64,000 bases of DNA from Aureispira sp. CCB-E (lineage in GTDB: Bacteria > Bacteroidota > Bacteroidia > Chitinophagales > Saprospiraceae): assembly GCF_031326345.1 (NCBI RefSeq), contig NZ_CP133671.1, forward strand, positions 4,650,001 to 4,714,000, given 5' to 3'. Below, one piece after another: positions 55,728 to 64,000 of this stretch; the stretch's first letter is position 1, and each line of letters starts with the position of its first letter. A program made the translations under genes and the position numbers. The notes beneath the pieces are model-generated. The model was not told the origin of the DNA and did no database searches. It was given only the letters and a program-made list of their open reading frames with translations.

Positions 55728-56237
55728 CTATACATTATAGCCCCATTGTCCGATGACACCTCCCATCAAAGCTAGAGAAAGTGTCCAGTATCCTACATTG
55801 ATAAATATATATTTCCAAGTTTTTTGCTCAAACAAGGCATTAATTCCTAAAATAGGTAATGCGACCACAATCCCATAAAATAGACCATGAAAAGCTCCAT
55901 GGCTAAATGTTAGGTGCCGATCGCCAACAATAGCCATAATGCTCTCAAATGATTTCATTACCTCAGAGCCTGCCTCTCCAAAACCTTCCTGGCTTGCAAA
56001 TAGCTGAAAAATTCCAAATTGGTGCACAACCGCTCCTAGTAAAGCAAACGAAAGAAACAAAGAAAAAATATACGTACTTCCAAAAATAACCAACATATTC
56101 CCTTGTTGTGCTTTTTCCTCTGTCATCCCCGTTTCTTGCATCCAAGCATTTCCCATTACTTTAGGATTATACCATATGAAGCCCACGATAAGAGGGATTA
56201 AAGCAACTGCCGGGAGAATTATAAAGTTAGGTCCCAT
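55728..56237 (-). CDS. DUF1761 membrane protein
   Basis: A 169-residue polytopic protein with about four helices (LIVGFIWYNPKVMG, YIFSLFLSFALLGAVV, GLFYGIVVALPILGINALF, YIFINVGYWTLSLALMG). The N-terminal GFIWYNPKVMGNAWM signature and the HGAFHGLFYG histidine-rich segment match DUF1761, a family with no known function. It lies alone with an intrinsic terminator. The 520-bp gap before the next gene has no ORF. The protein probably sits in the inner membrane. Confidence 0.88.
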   Translation of the reverse strand: MGPNFIILPAVALIPLIVGFIWYNPKVMGNAWMQETGMTEEKAQQGNMLVIFGSTYIFSLFLSFALLGAVVHQFGIFQLFASQEGFGEAGSEVMKSFESIMAIVGDRHLTFSHGAFHGLFYGIVVALPILGINALFEQKTWKYIFINVGYWTLSLALMGGVIGQWGYNV

Positions 56238-56755
56238 AATTCATTAATTTTAATTTGAGTGAATAAAATTCCTTACTTAAGCAAGTTATACATTTTATGT
56301 ATAGAAACAAAAATATTCATAGGCAAAAACAAAAATGTTTATGCTTTTTTTTATTTACTACCTTGCATTCTAACTGACTTGTTTCCAAGCCTAAACCAAT
56401 GGACTAGACCTATCATCCTTGATCCATAATTTCAACAAAAAAGAATGCCCACGGTCGATATTCACAAAATTATCTGTATAAATTAACTCATGATCATAGG
56501 TTTTCAAATGACAAAACATAAAAAAGAGTTGCTTGAAGAAGAAAATATGATTATTTTCATAGTTTCAATAGCCTAATCCATTAGAAAATCGTATTAAACC
56601 ATTATCTCACTCTTCAACCGTCAATTACTGTAATCATTCAACTATGCTCCATAAAACCAAACACACACCCTTGATATCAAAACTATTAATTCAGAGTATC
56701 AAAACACGAATCTGTTTTTTAAATACAGCATTTGCTTAAAAATAATACCTACTGT

Positions 56756-57139
56756 ATGGCAAACGAGAACAAAAATCTTTGGCCTGATTTTGACATGAAT
56801 CCAGTTGTTACTCCCAAAGCTATTTTATTAGAACAAGGAAATTTTCTTAATGAAAAAACTAAAAATGTACTCCATGTTGATGTTTCAACTGTAACGCAAA
56901 CTAATGGCGATACCGTCCTACACTTTTACATTGTTGCCCCTAACATGAACAACTACAGGTATTTGTTGCTTAGCATTATGCACAAGATAACTCTATATCC
57001 ATTAGAACTTGATTTTCATACTCCTGAAATCACCTATGAATGCGTGGATCAGGAAGATTTGTTGTCCGATTTAAAAGAAATTTTTAACCACGAATCAACT
57101 ATTAAAATAATACACTCTCTCTTAGCCCAAAGTAAGTAA
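56756..57139 (+). CDS. Small protein, unknown
   Basis: A 127-residue soluble protein with no signal peptide or membrane segment. ATG at 56756 (MANENKNLWPDFDMN) is preferred over 56732, whose extension is short and low-complexity. Recognisable features are an N-terminal NPVVTPKAILLEQG block, a beta strand VLHVDVSTVTQTNGDTVLHFYIVAP, and a helical C-terminus, LSDLKEIFNHESTIKIIHSLL. I cannot name a family. No partner is nearby; the next gene, the DUF255 protein, lies 105 bp downstream. Confidence 0.7.
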   Translation: MANENKNLWPDFDMNPVVTPKAILLEQGNFLNEKTKNVLHVDVSTVTQTNGDTVLHFYIVAPNMNNYRYLLLSIMHKITLYPLELDFHTPEITYECVDQEDLLSDLKEIFNHESTIKIIHSLLAQSK

Positions 57140-57244
57140 TATTATTCTTTTTATAGTTGAGCTAATAGTCCCTACTTGCCACTGGCTCACTTTATTTAGC
57201 TAACTTGCTGCTAGTGTGTTTTAACGGTCTATTGTACGTAAAAC

Positions 57245-59398
57245 ATGCACCATTCAATGAACTATATTCACCTACTTCTTTTTCTCCTAAGTTTTAACAT
57301 CATCAGTTGTGCCCAAAAACATCCTGACAAAAAAAATGCAACTCATTCAGAAGATCCTCCCTTATACACAAATGCGTTGATTCACGAAAGCAGTCCTTAT
57401 TTACTGCAACACGCTCACAATCCTGTCAATTGGTATCCTTGGGGTACCGAGGCTTTAGAAAAAGCCAAAAATGAACATAAAATGCTTTTAATTAGTATTG
57501 GTTATGCTGCTTGCCATTGGTGTCATGTTATGGAGCATGAGAGTTTTGAAGATTCGACTGTTGCTCAGCTTATGAACGATCATTTTGTGTGTATAAAAGT
57601 AGATCGAGAAGAACGTCCCGATGTTGACCAAATTTACATGACTGCCTGTCAGCTAATCAATCAACGTGGAGGTTGGCCACTAAATGCTATTGCATTGCCA
57701 GATGGAAAACCATTTTTTGCGGGCACCTACTATCCTAAATCGGATTGGACCAAAGTACTTAAGCACTTTATACGCCTTTACAAAGATAGTCCAAACAAAT
57801 TGCAAGAAGCTGCTCAACAAGTTACAGAAGGGCTTGCCCAATCGGGGGCGGTCAACCTCAACCCAACTCCTCCTTCTTATACGATGGACAAAGTATCGGT
57901 TTCTTTTGAAAAATGGAAAGCAACAATTGATTTTAAAGAGGGTGGTTTTAATAGAAGTAGTAATAAATTTCCGTTGCCTTCTACTTGGAATTACTTACTA
58001 CGTTACGCAGTGCTTGATAGCAACTCTCAAGCCCTAGAGGCTACGTTAACAACACTAGACAAAATGGCTTTAGGTGGTATTTATGACCAATTGAGGGGCG
58101 GTTTTGCCCGTTACTCTACTGATGCTATCTGGAAAGCACCCCATTTTGAAAAAATGCTTTATGACAATGGTCAGTTGGTAGCATTGTATGCTCAAGCCTA
58201 TCAACAAACTAAAAAACCACTGTATAAAAAAGTCGTTTACGAAACCTTAGAGTGGATTAACCAAGAAATGACAAGTCCCGAAGGTGGTTTTTATGCTTCG
58301 TTAGATGCTGATAGCGAGGGGGAAGAAGGGAAATTTTATGTGTGGACAGCCGAAGAAATCAAAAGTATCCTAGGCAAAGAAGCAGGTTTGTTTATGGATT
58401 ATTATAATGCTACTTTGGCTGGCAATTGGGAACACAAAACCAATATTCTATTCCGCAAAAAAAGTACCGAGCAAATTGCCGCAAGATACCAGTTGAGTGA
58501 GGAGGCCTTTCAGAAAAAAATCACCCATCTCAATTCTAAAATGCTTCAAGCTAGAAACCAACGCATTCGTCCTGGGCTAGACGACAAAATTCTGACATCG
58601 TGGAATGCTCTAATGCTAAAAGGATATGTAAAAGCCTATCGAGCTTTTGATGAACCTAAATTTTTAAAAGCAGCTCTAAAAAATGCCAATTTTCTTGTAC
58701 AAAAAAGCATTCAAAAGGGATATAAAATTACCAGAAATTACAAGGATGGAAAAGCTTCAATTACAGGTTTCTTGGATGATTATGCTTTTCTAATTAGTGC
58801 TTTTATCGAACTGTACCAAGTGACATTTGACGAACAGTGGTTGCAGCGAGCAAAAGCATTAACTGATCATACTTTAGAGCATTTTTTTGACGAAGCTTCG
58901 GGTATGTTTAATTATACTCCAGATTATAATGCCAATTTGGTTGCCCGAAAAATGGAGGTAACAGATAATGTTATTCCTGCTTCTAACTCTGAAATGGCTA
59001 ATAATTTGTATCAACTAGGTTTGTACTTTCATAATAAAGATTACGATCAAAAAGCAAAGCAAATGCTGGCTAATGTTAGTGCTAATGTATTGGATAACCC
59101 TGGGTACTTTTCTAATTGGGCTAATTTAATGTTGTCCATTATTCAACCACCCTATGAGGTAGCTATTATGGGAGCTGACTATTCTGTCAAACGCAAAGAG
59201 TTGGATCAATACTATCTCCCCAATGTGCTCTTAATGGGAGGAAAAGAAGAAGGCTCTCTAAGTTTATTAAAAGACAAATTAATCTCTGGAGAAACAACAA
59301 TTTATGTTTGTCAAAACAGGACATGCAAACGTCCTGTCAACCAAACAAAGGCTGCCTTAAAATTAATGAATATTGATGAATTGCAATTGACAAACTAA
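57245..59398 (+). CDS. DUF255/thioredoxin-domain (YyaL-like) lipoprotein
   Basis: A 717-residue protein of the YyaL/SSP411 (DUF255) family. An N-terminal lipobox (FNIISC) suggests a lipoprotein. The thioredoxin-like domain (~45-200) has [20 protein letters not shown] (with the redox CxxC), [28 protein letters not shown] and RGGWPLN. The remainder is an alpha/alpha toroid similar to N-acylglucosamine 2-epimerase or six-hairpin glycosidases ([71 protein letters not shown]). Two enzymatic halves are fused as in the family; activity is not established. The C-terminal [10 protein letters not shown] is a family feature. Confidence 0.93.
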   Translation: MHHSMNYIHLLLFLLSFNIISCAQKHPDKKNATHSEDPPLYTNALIHESSPYLLQHAHNPVNWYPWGTEALEKAKNEHKMLLISIGYAACHWCHVMEHESFEDSTVAQLMNDHFVCIKVDREERPDVDQIYMTACQLINQRGGWPLNAIALPDGKPFFAGTYYPKSDWTKVLKHFIRLYKDSPNKLQEAAQQVTEGLAQSGAVNLNPTPPSYTMDKVSVSFEKWKATIDFKEGGFNRSSNKFPLPSTWNYLLRYAVLDSNSQALEATLTTLDKMALGGIYDQLRGGFARYSTDAIWKAPHFEKMLYDNGQLVALYAQAYQQTKKPLYKKVVYETLEWINQEMTSPEGGFYASLDADSEGEEGKFYVWTAEEIKSILGKEAGLFMDYYNATLAGNWEHKTNILFRKKSTEQIAARYQLSEEAFQKKITHLNSKMLQARNQRIRPGLDDKILTSWNALMLKGYVKAYRAFDEPKFLKAALKNANFLVQKSIQKGYKITRNYKDGKASITGFLDDYAFLISAFIELYQVTFDEQWLQRAKALTDHTLEHFFDEASGMFNYTPDYNANLVARKMEVTDNVIPASNSEMANNLYQLGLYFHNKDYDQKAKQMLANVSANVLDNPGYFSNWANLMLSIIQPPYEVAIMGADYSVKRKELDQYYLPNVLLMGGKEEGSLSLLKDKLISGETTIYVCQNRTCKRPVNQTKAALKLMNIDELQLTN

Positions 59399-59463
59399 TA
59401 TCGGTTACTTGTCGACAATATATGGCATAGAATCACATCAACTTGTTTATTCATCTAAAGATA

Positions 59464-59471
59464 TACTTTTG
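59464..59471 (+). promoter_or_regulatory. -7 box for the lipoprotein at 59581
   Basis: TACTTTTG, exact TAnnTTTG, with TTG 18 nt upstream. It lies inside the longer ORF's 5' extension, supporting the ATG at 59581 as the start. Confidence 0.5.
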
Positions 59472-59580
59472 TGTCTTTTTAGCACCGTTAATACCAATAA
59501 GTACCTTTGTAATAATTCTAATTATTTTTAGTTACTTTGAATTTTTTTATCAATTTCTTTATTCACATTTTGCCTACATA

Positions 59581-60222
59581 ATGAAAATCTCTGTTTATCA
59601 CATTACTATTCTTGCATTGATGCTGTCCGTTGGTCTATCTTGTAGTTCTTCTGAATCTTCTAACGATTCTGCACCAACCGCAGCCAAAGAAGAAAAAGGT
59701 TCTGTCAAAAATTTAGCGCACCTTATAGAACAAACCAAGGTCGTTGAATCTGGCACACCAATACCTTCTGACTTATGCCAACAATTTATACAACCAGCCC
59801 TTACGACTCAAACCTTGCATCCTTATATTGATACGCCCGATGCTACCTATAGCTATGGGCAAGTCTTGCACGAAGACTCCGCTATGGTTGCCTTTACATT
59901 TTATTACAAAGCTATTGAAGATAAAAACCTTCTTGCAGCTTCTTTTATTGCTAGTTATAACCCCAATACGCAAGAGTTTATTGATTCTAAAATGGTTTTT
60001 GGAAGTTCTACTTTCAATTTTCAAGAAACCAAAGGATATAACTTAGGTTTCTCTTGCCGCTCAGACATGGAATTTATACAATCTGACGACTTAGTTTTGA
60101 TTTTAAAAAGTCAAATTAAACGGTTTTATTCTGCCTTTAAAAAAGGTGTTGCACCAAAAGCCAACTCCATAAATACACATCGCTATACCTTACTTAAAAA
60201 TGGGCAATTTGTGTTTGGATGA
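59581..60222 (+). CDS. Lipoprotein, unknown function
   Basis: A 213-residue predicted lipoprotein starting at ATG 59581, MKISVYHITILALMLSVGLSC, with a lipobox (GLSC) and a serine-rich linker (SSSESSNDSAPTA). The frame extends to 59443, but a promoter-like TACTTTTG at 59464-59471 falls inside that extension, and the longer form has an implausible hydrophobic N-terminus. The mature region is soluble with no known motif (YGQVLHEDSAMVAFTFYYK, AASFIASYNPNTQ, KGYNLGFSCRSDMEFIQ). The function is unknown. Confidence 0.75.
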   Translation: MKISVYHITILALMLSVGLSCSSSESSNDSAPTAAKEEKGSVKNLAHLIEQTKVVESGTPIPSDLCQQFIQPALTTQTLHPYIDTPDATYSYGQVLHEDSAMVAFTFYYKAIEDKNLLAASFIASYNPNTQEFIDSKMVFGSSTFNFQETKGYNLGFSCRSDMEFIQSDDLVLILKSQIKRFYSAFKKGVAPKANSINTHRYTLLKNGQFVFG

Positions 60223-60238
60223 ATTTGCTAAAAACAAA

Positions 60239-60276
60239 TGTATATCGTATGTAAACAAACGAACATACGATATACA
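60239..60276. terminator. Bidirectional terminator
   Basis: TGTATATCGTATGT and ACATACGATATACA form a perfect 14-bp stem with a 10-nt loop, between a plus-strand gene and the convergent minus-strand protease gene. Confidence 0.8.
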
Positions 60277-60286
60277 CTTTAAAAAT

Positions 60287-63200
60287 TTAGTGCTGTATCA
60301 GCAATTTTTTAACTTCAATTCCTTTATTACTAATCAATCGAACAAAATACACAGCAGGATTTAACCTACTAACATCAAGGGAAATTTGTATTTTTCCTTC
60401 TGGTATTGATTCGTTGATCAAAACATTCCCTCCTACGCCAACGACTTCTACTTGGTAATCTTCTTTTAGTGGAGCGTTAAACTTCAATACCGTTGTTTCT
60501 GTTGTTGGATTTGGTTGTATGTTCCAACCTATTGTATTCTCAATTTTAGGAACATCCACTATAGTTGTAACAATAACCGTATCTCTAAAACTACAACTAA
60601 TTCCATTGATATTCATACTTAATGTCACTTCGTAAGTGCCCAAAGCAGAATAAACATGGACGGGATTGGGTTGGGTAGAAATGCTACCATCTCCAAAAAC
60701 CCAAAACCAAAGGCTTGCATTAGGATTACTTGAAAAAGTTGCTGTATTTCCACTAACAGAAGTTGAAAAAGATGCTATTACATCTGCGGTAACGCTTGTC
60801 GGAGCACTTTCGCAAAAATCTAATCTAATTTCCCAATCGTAAAAGTAGTTATAAGAACTTGTGTTCGTTGTAGGCGCAACTGCACCACCACCATAAGCAC
60901 TAACAATAGAAACAACGTCGGTTATGGTATATGGATAACTTACTCCCGCCGTATTGCTCACCAAATCCATATTGGCGCCTACCAAACTATAATTGCCAGC
61001 AGCCGGCACTTCAAATGCTAAAGCAACTCGTTGCCCTCCACCTACTAAATTAATGGTTTTAGATTCCAATAAAGTATTGGTTGCTGTATTTCCATTAAAA
61101 CCATCCCACAATTCAATTGTTCGAGGACCTGCACTATTAGCCTCTACCCAAACAGAAACTAGATAAAAATCTGTTTCAGCAGTAAAGTTGAGTGCCGCAT
61201 ATCCACCATTGATAGTAGTACTTGTTGCTCCTACAGTCGTAGGATCGGTAGGTCCCATTCTTATAATAGGTGATTGATAAACACTCTTGACTTGGTAAGT
61301 CGTTGTTGTATCTAGCAATGGGGTATTAAAGTCTGTTCCTACATATAATAAGTTATTCCCACTATCATACCAATGCAAGTTAGTCTGCCAATTTCCATAA
61401 GCTCTCAAACGAGCTGATTCATCTTGACACACGGTATTCCCCTGTGTAGAAAGCACTTCAGGGTATTTCACTTCTACATATCCATTTCTCGTAACAGTAT
61501 TGGTTCCTCCTCCATTCGTAACCTCCAAAGAGACGCTATAAACTCCTTCTGAGGTATAAGTATGTCTTGGATTCGCTTGTGTTGATGTATTTCCATCCCC
61601 AAAATTCCACAACCATTGCGTGGGTTGATTCCCTGATTCATCTTTAAATGAGACTTGACCATCACAAGAATAGACAACATCAGAAGAAAAGTCAGCTATA
61701 GGAGACAACGTACCAAACTCTATATTTATATTGTCTATATACAAGTCATTCCCTGTTCCAAAATGCCCTGGAATATTAACAAATCTCAAAAGAACATCAT
61801 TACCAATCAAAGGCGTTAGATCGACATACTCTCGCCTCCAATCACTTGCGCTACTAGGCATCCAAAATTGAGTTCTAGAAGAACTTGTACTTAAATCTAA
61901 ACCATCCTTGAAATAGAGTTGGTGAAATGTCTGCCCACAATCTATGGAATAATCAATCCTTAAGTCATCAGATGCTTCGGTACCAAAAGCCTGAGGGCGG
62001 TAAGAAACATCAAAAATTAATTGAGCAGCAGCGCCTGCTATTCCTGATGTCAAATCTATAGCACTTAAACCAAAAATATCGCTCCTCTCTTCATAACCAT
62101 AATTAAAAAACTCATTGTTCATTTTCATTACAGTAGTCACACTACCCGAAGCACCGATTACATTGATTGTGTCCCATGTCACATCGTTATTTACATCAAT
62201 TACATAAGCAAAAGATTCTGGAAAAACGCCATTATCAAAATTCTCTTCTATCGGAAAAATAGATGGTAATGTATCTATGGCTATAATCATTTGTCGAAGC
62301 GTATCATTACAGTCTCTAGCATCTGTCGTCAAGCCTGTCCATACTTTCAACTCGTAAGTGCCTGGTGTAGGGATGTTAATTGAATTGATAAAAGAAAAAG
62401 TAGTACTATTCTGCGAAGACAATGTTCCTGTATATGTTTCTGTAACGATAGGATTGCTTCCTAACTGATAATAGATGGGTATGGTAGTTTCTGTAGCATA
62501 CCCTTCATTAAAGAGCTCAACAGACAATGTTTTAGGGCTCAAATCACAATACCCCCAAACAGAATCAAGCATGTTAAATTGTTTTATCCCAACATCATGT
62601 ATGCCACCACAGGCGATATAACATCCTTGATCAACGCCAAAACCTTCGTATAAAATAGCATTGGCTCTTAAACCAACAAGACCATTCTGTCCTCTAGCAC
62701 GTACAGAAAACCATGCCTCATTATTGATATCGGCAACTGTTAAATCAAAATTTAATGTGGTAGTAGTACCGATTGAGTCCATGTATTGGCTTCCCAGCAT
62801 AAAAACGTCGTACTCAATTGCTCCAGGGACACTATCCCAAACTAGACCAATTGTATTTGTTGTTGGACAAACTAAATTAACTCGCAAGTTAGGTACTTGA
62901 TCTATAATATTAAAATTAGCAACACTTTCACCACTTATTCCAGCTCTAGAAACACGTACTTTAGCAGCTCCTGTAACGGTAGTAGGTACTGTCCAGTCTA
63001 TAAAACGACTTGCTCCTGGTTCAGCCGCTTCAATTGTTATCCATGAATTTCCGTTGTCTACAGTATATTCAATCAAGAAAGTTCCAGAATTACCATAAGC
63101 ATCCCAATAAATCCTATTGTTAGATCCAGGAATTAGCCCCTCGCCTCCCATTGGATAAACGACGGTAATGTCCTCCATCAAAAACTCATACACGACAAAG

Positions 63201-64000
63201 TAATCTTGTGTCCCCATTGGAATTGTCGTTCCTTTTACCTTCAAAGTATAAGTACCTGCTGTTGGGTTATCAATTGCAATTTCTTCTACGTTATTCAAAT
63301 GATCAACTCCTTTGGTAGCTGGCAAAGCTAACGTAGTTGGGTTTGGAGTATGGTTTAATAACCAAGGTAAATGTACTCCTGTATTGGGAGCAACTACGGT
63401 CGCATCCAAGTCATTTACCAATGCCGTTGCTGCTGCTGTCGAAGCTTCTCTATCTGCCCAATAGACCATAATTTTAGCCCGCTGTACTCCTACGGGAATA
63501 CTAATAGAATGACTATTACTGTCACCATGAACCAATGTCCCACTCAAATAGCGGTTGTCTTCCAACAATTGAACCGCTCTCAAACCATTTACTTTTCCCC
63601 AACCATATATAAAATCAGGTCCATCGTTCCCCAAATCAGTGGCGGTATTTAGCAAGGCTGCTTTTAATAAGGCAGAAGGAGCTGTTGCTCCTCCATTCAA
63701 ATTGCGATACGCATGGTGCAATTGAGCCATTACGCCAGTAATTCCAGGCGCAGCAGCAGAAGTTCCTCCTCCTGGTGAATAAACATTGTTGGGATCCGTA
63801 GACATTTGACCTGCTCCATGTGCTGCAATATCAGGCTTAATCCGTCCATCTGATGCAGGTCCGCGGCTGCTACTATTGACAATCGTATCATTAGCATCTA
63901 AATTCGCCGTTGCAATAACATTCTTTCCCATTTTATGACCGCCAGTAATATTCCCCCATTGGTTTCCGGCTCCATAACCGCAATTTTGGTTGTTGCTATT
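60287..64000 (-). CDS. Subtilisin-like protease with Ig-like, PKD and T9SS domains, truncated by window edge
   Basis: An open frame of 1237 codons, open to the right edge (the 5' end is outside the window). It opens within the C-terminal half of an S8 protease domain: GAGNQWGNITGGHKMGKNV, a SSRGPASDGRIKPDIAA motif, and the catalytic serine in GGGTSAAAPG (S58 counting from M at 63931). A jelly-roll-like region follows (SGTLVHGDSNSHSISIPVG), then a Kre9-like Ig domain (~254-345, VVYPMGGEGLIPGS), a FN3-like and CARDB-like domain and a MAM-like domain. PKD domains lie at ~747-825 and ~1050-1120 (WLWNFGDGNTSTQANPRHTY, WFWVFGDGSISTQPNPVHVY). The T9SS domain (~1137-1214, IQPNPTTETTVLKFN, LNPAVYFVRLISNKG) ends it. 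Predicted extracellular protease or adhesin; the catalytic Asp and His are outside the window. Confidence 0.92.
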   Translation of the reverse strand, partial: NSNNQNCGYGAGNQWGNITGGHKMGKNVIATANLDANDTIVNSSSRGPASDGRIKPDIAAHGAGQMSTDPNNVYSPGGGTSAAAPGITGVMAQLHHAYRNLNGGATAPSALLKAALLNTATDLGNDGPDFIYGWGKVNGLRAVQLLEDNRYLSGTLVHGDSNSHSISIPVGVQRAKIMVYWADREASTAAATALVNDLDATVVAPNTGVHLPWLLNHTPNPTTLALPATKGVDHLNNVEEIAIDNPTAGTYTLKVKGTTIPMGTQDYFVVYEFLMEDITVVYPMGGEGLIPGSNNRIYWDAYGNSGTFLIEYTVDNGNSWITIEAAEPGASRFIDWTVPTTVTGAAKVRVSRAGISGESVANFNIIDQVPNLRVNLVCPTTNTIGLVWDSVPGAIEYDVFMLGSQYMDSIGTTTTLNFDLTVADINNEAWFSVRARGQNGLVGLRANAILYEGFGVDQGCYIACGGIHDVGIKQFNMLDSVWGYCDLSPKTLSVELFNEGYATETTIPIYYQLGSNPIVTETYTGTLSSQNSTTFSFINSINIPTPGTYELKVWTGLTTDARDCNDTLRQMIIAIDTLPSIFPIEENFDNGVFPESFAYVIDVNNDVTWDTINVIGASGSVTTVMKMNNEFFNYGYEERSDIFGLSAIDLTSGIAGAAAQLIFDVSYRPQAFGTEASDDLRIDYSIDCGQTFHQLYFKDGLDLSTSSSRTQFWMPSSASDWRREYVDLTPLIGNDVLLRFVNIPGHFGTGNDLYIDNINIEFGTLSPIADFSSDVVYSCDGQVSFKDESGNQPTQWLWNFGDGNTSTQANPRHTYTSEGVYSVSLEVTNGGGTNTVTRNGYVEVKYPEVLSTQGNTVCQDESARLRAYGNWQTNLHWYDSGNNLLYVGTDFNTPLLDTTTTYQVKSVYQSPIIRMGPTDPTTVGATSTTINGGYAALNFTAETDFYLVSVWVEANSAGPRTIELWDGFNGNTATNTLLESKTINLVGGGQRVALAFEVPAAGNYSLVGANMDLVSNTAGVSYPYTITDVVSIVSAYGGGAVAPTTNTSSYNYFYDWEIRLDFCESAPTSVTADVIASFSTSVSGNTATFSSNPNASLWFWVFGDGSISTQPNPVHVYSALGTYEVTLSMNINGISCSFRDTVIVTTIVDVPKIENTIGWNIQPNPTTETTVLKFNAPLKEDYQVEVVGVGGNVLINESIPEGKIQISLDVSRLNPAVYFVRLISNKGIEVKKLLIQH

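Noticed and set aside
56238-56755. RNA gene in the 518-bp gap
   Set aside because: No tRNA- or ncRNA-like fold or promoter with a matching terminator was found.

Overview
This is an AT-rich window from a member of the Bacteroidota, most likely the Saprospiria (Aureispira/Saprospira-like; the genus is an inference). The evidence is several secreted proteins ending in type IX secretion (T9SS) sorting domains, SprB and GEVED repeats, a LytTR regulator and a propeller/Y_Y_Y sensor kinase, promoters of the Bacteroidota type (TTTG, about 20 bp, TAnnTTTG), and large gaps between genes. No tRNA, rRNA, CRISPR array, transposase or integrase was seen.

Layout. 1-3300: the N-terminal part of a giant secreted repeat protein (minus strand, running off the left edge) built of near-identical 870-bp units. 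3.8-8.7 kb: an orphan TcmP-like protein, a lipid A-type acyltransferase, a LamG/T9SS protein and a LytTR response regulator. 8.7-18.4 kb: a LytS-type sensor kinase convergent with that regulator, a subtilisin-like protease, aspS and a T9SS protein. 19-26 kb: a leucine-rich-repeat protein, a WG-repeat protein, an ABC-F ATPase and an SRPBCC protein, among dispersed palindromic repeats. 26.3-33.7 kb (minus): a stand-alone ribA; a block of adk, a membrane glycosyltransferase and ribBA whose GTP cyclohydrolase half looks dead; then a lipoprotein with an alpha/beta hydrolase, a small secreted protein and a membrane protein. 34-37.2 kb: a small ORF with its own terminator, a helical-repeat protein and a glycosyltransferase. 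37.6-45.7 kb: two large T9SS adhesins separated by the fossil of a third copy's 3' end. 45.9-46.4 kb: two tandem SRP RNA genes (minus), each with promoter and terminator. 46.5-52.1 kb: three tandem paralogous outer-membrane proteins and two LVIVD-repeat lipoproteins. 52.5-60.2 kb: a frameshifted FCP1-like phosphatase, a metallophosphoesterase, a DUF1761 protein, a DUF255 thioredoxin-domain protein and small lipoproteins. 60.3 kb to the right edge: a giant subtilisin/PKD/T9SS protein, truncated by the window.

How it works together. Much of the coding capacity serves the cell surface: T9SS cargo (adhesins, LamG and Ig-like proteins, proteases), lipoproteins and outer-membrane proteins, over a core of housekeeping genes (aspS, adk, riboflavin synthesis, SRP RNA). 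No complete novel defence or biosynthetic system is evident. The most notable items are the duplicated SRP RNA genes with UAAC tetraloops, the RibBA with a lost zinc site beside an intact RibA, the dispersed palindromic repeat family, the adhesin fossil, and the orphan TcmP with an altered motif.
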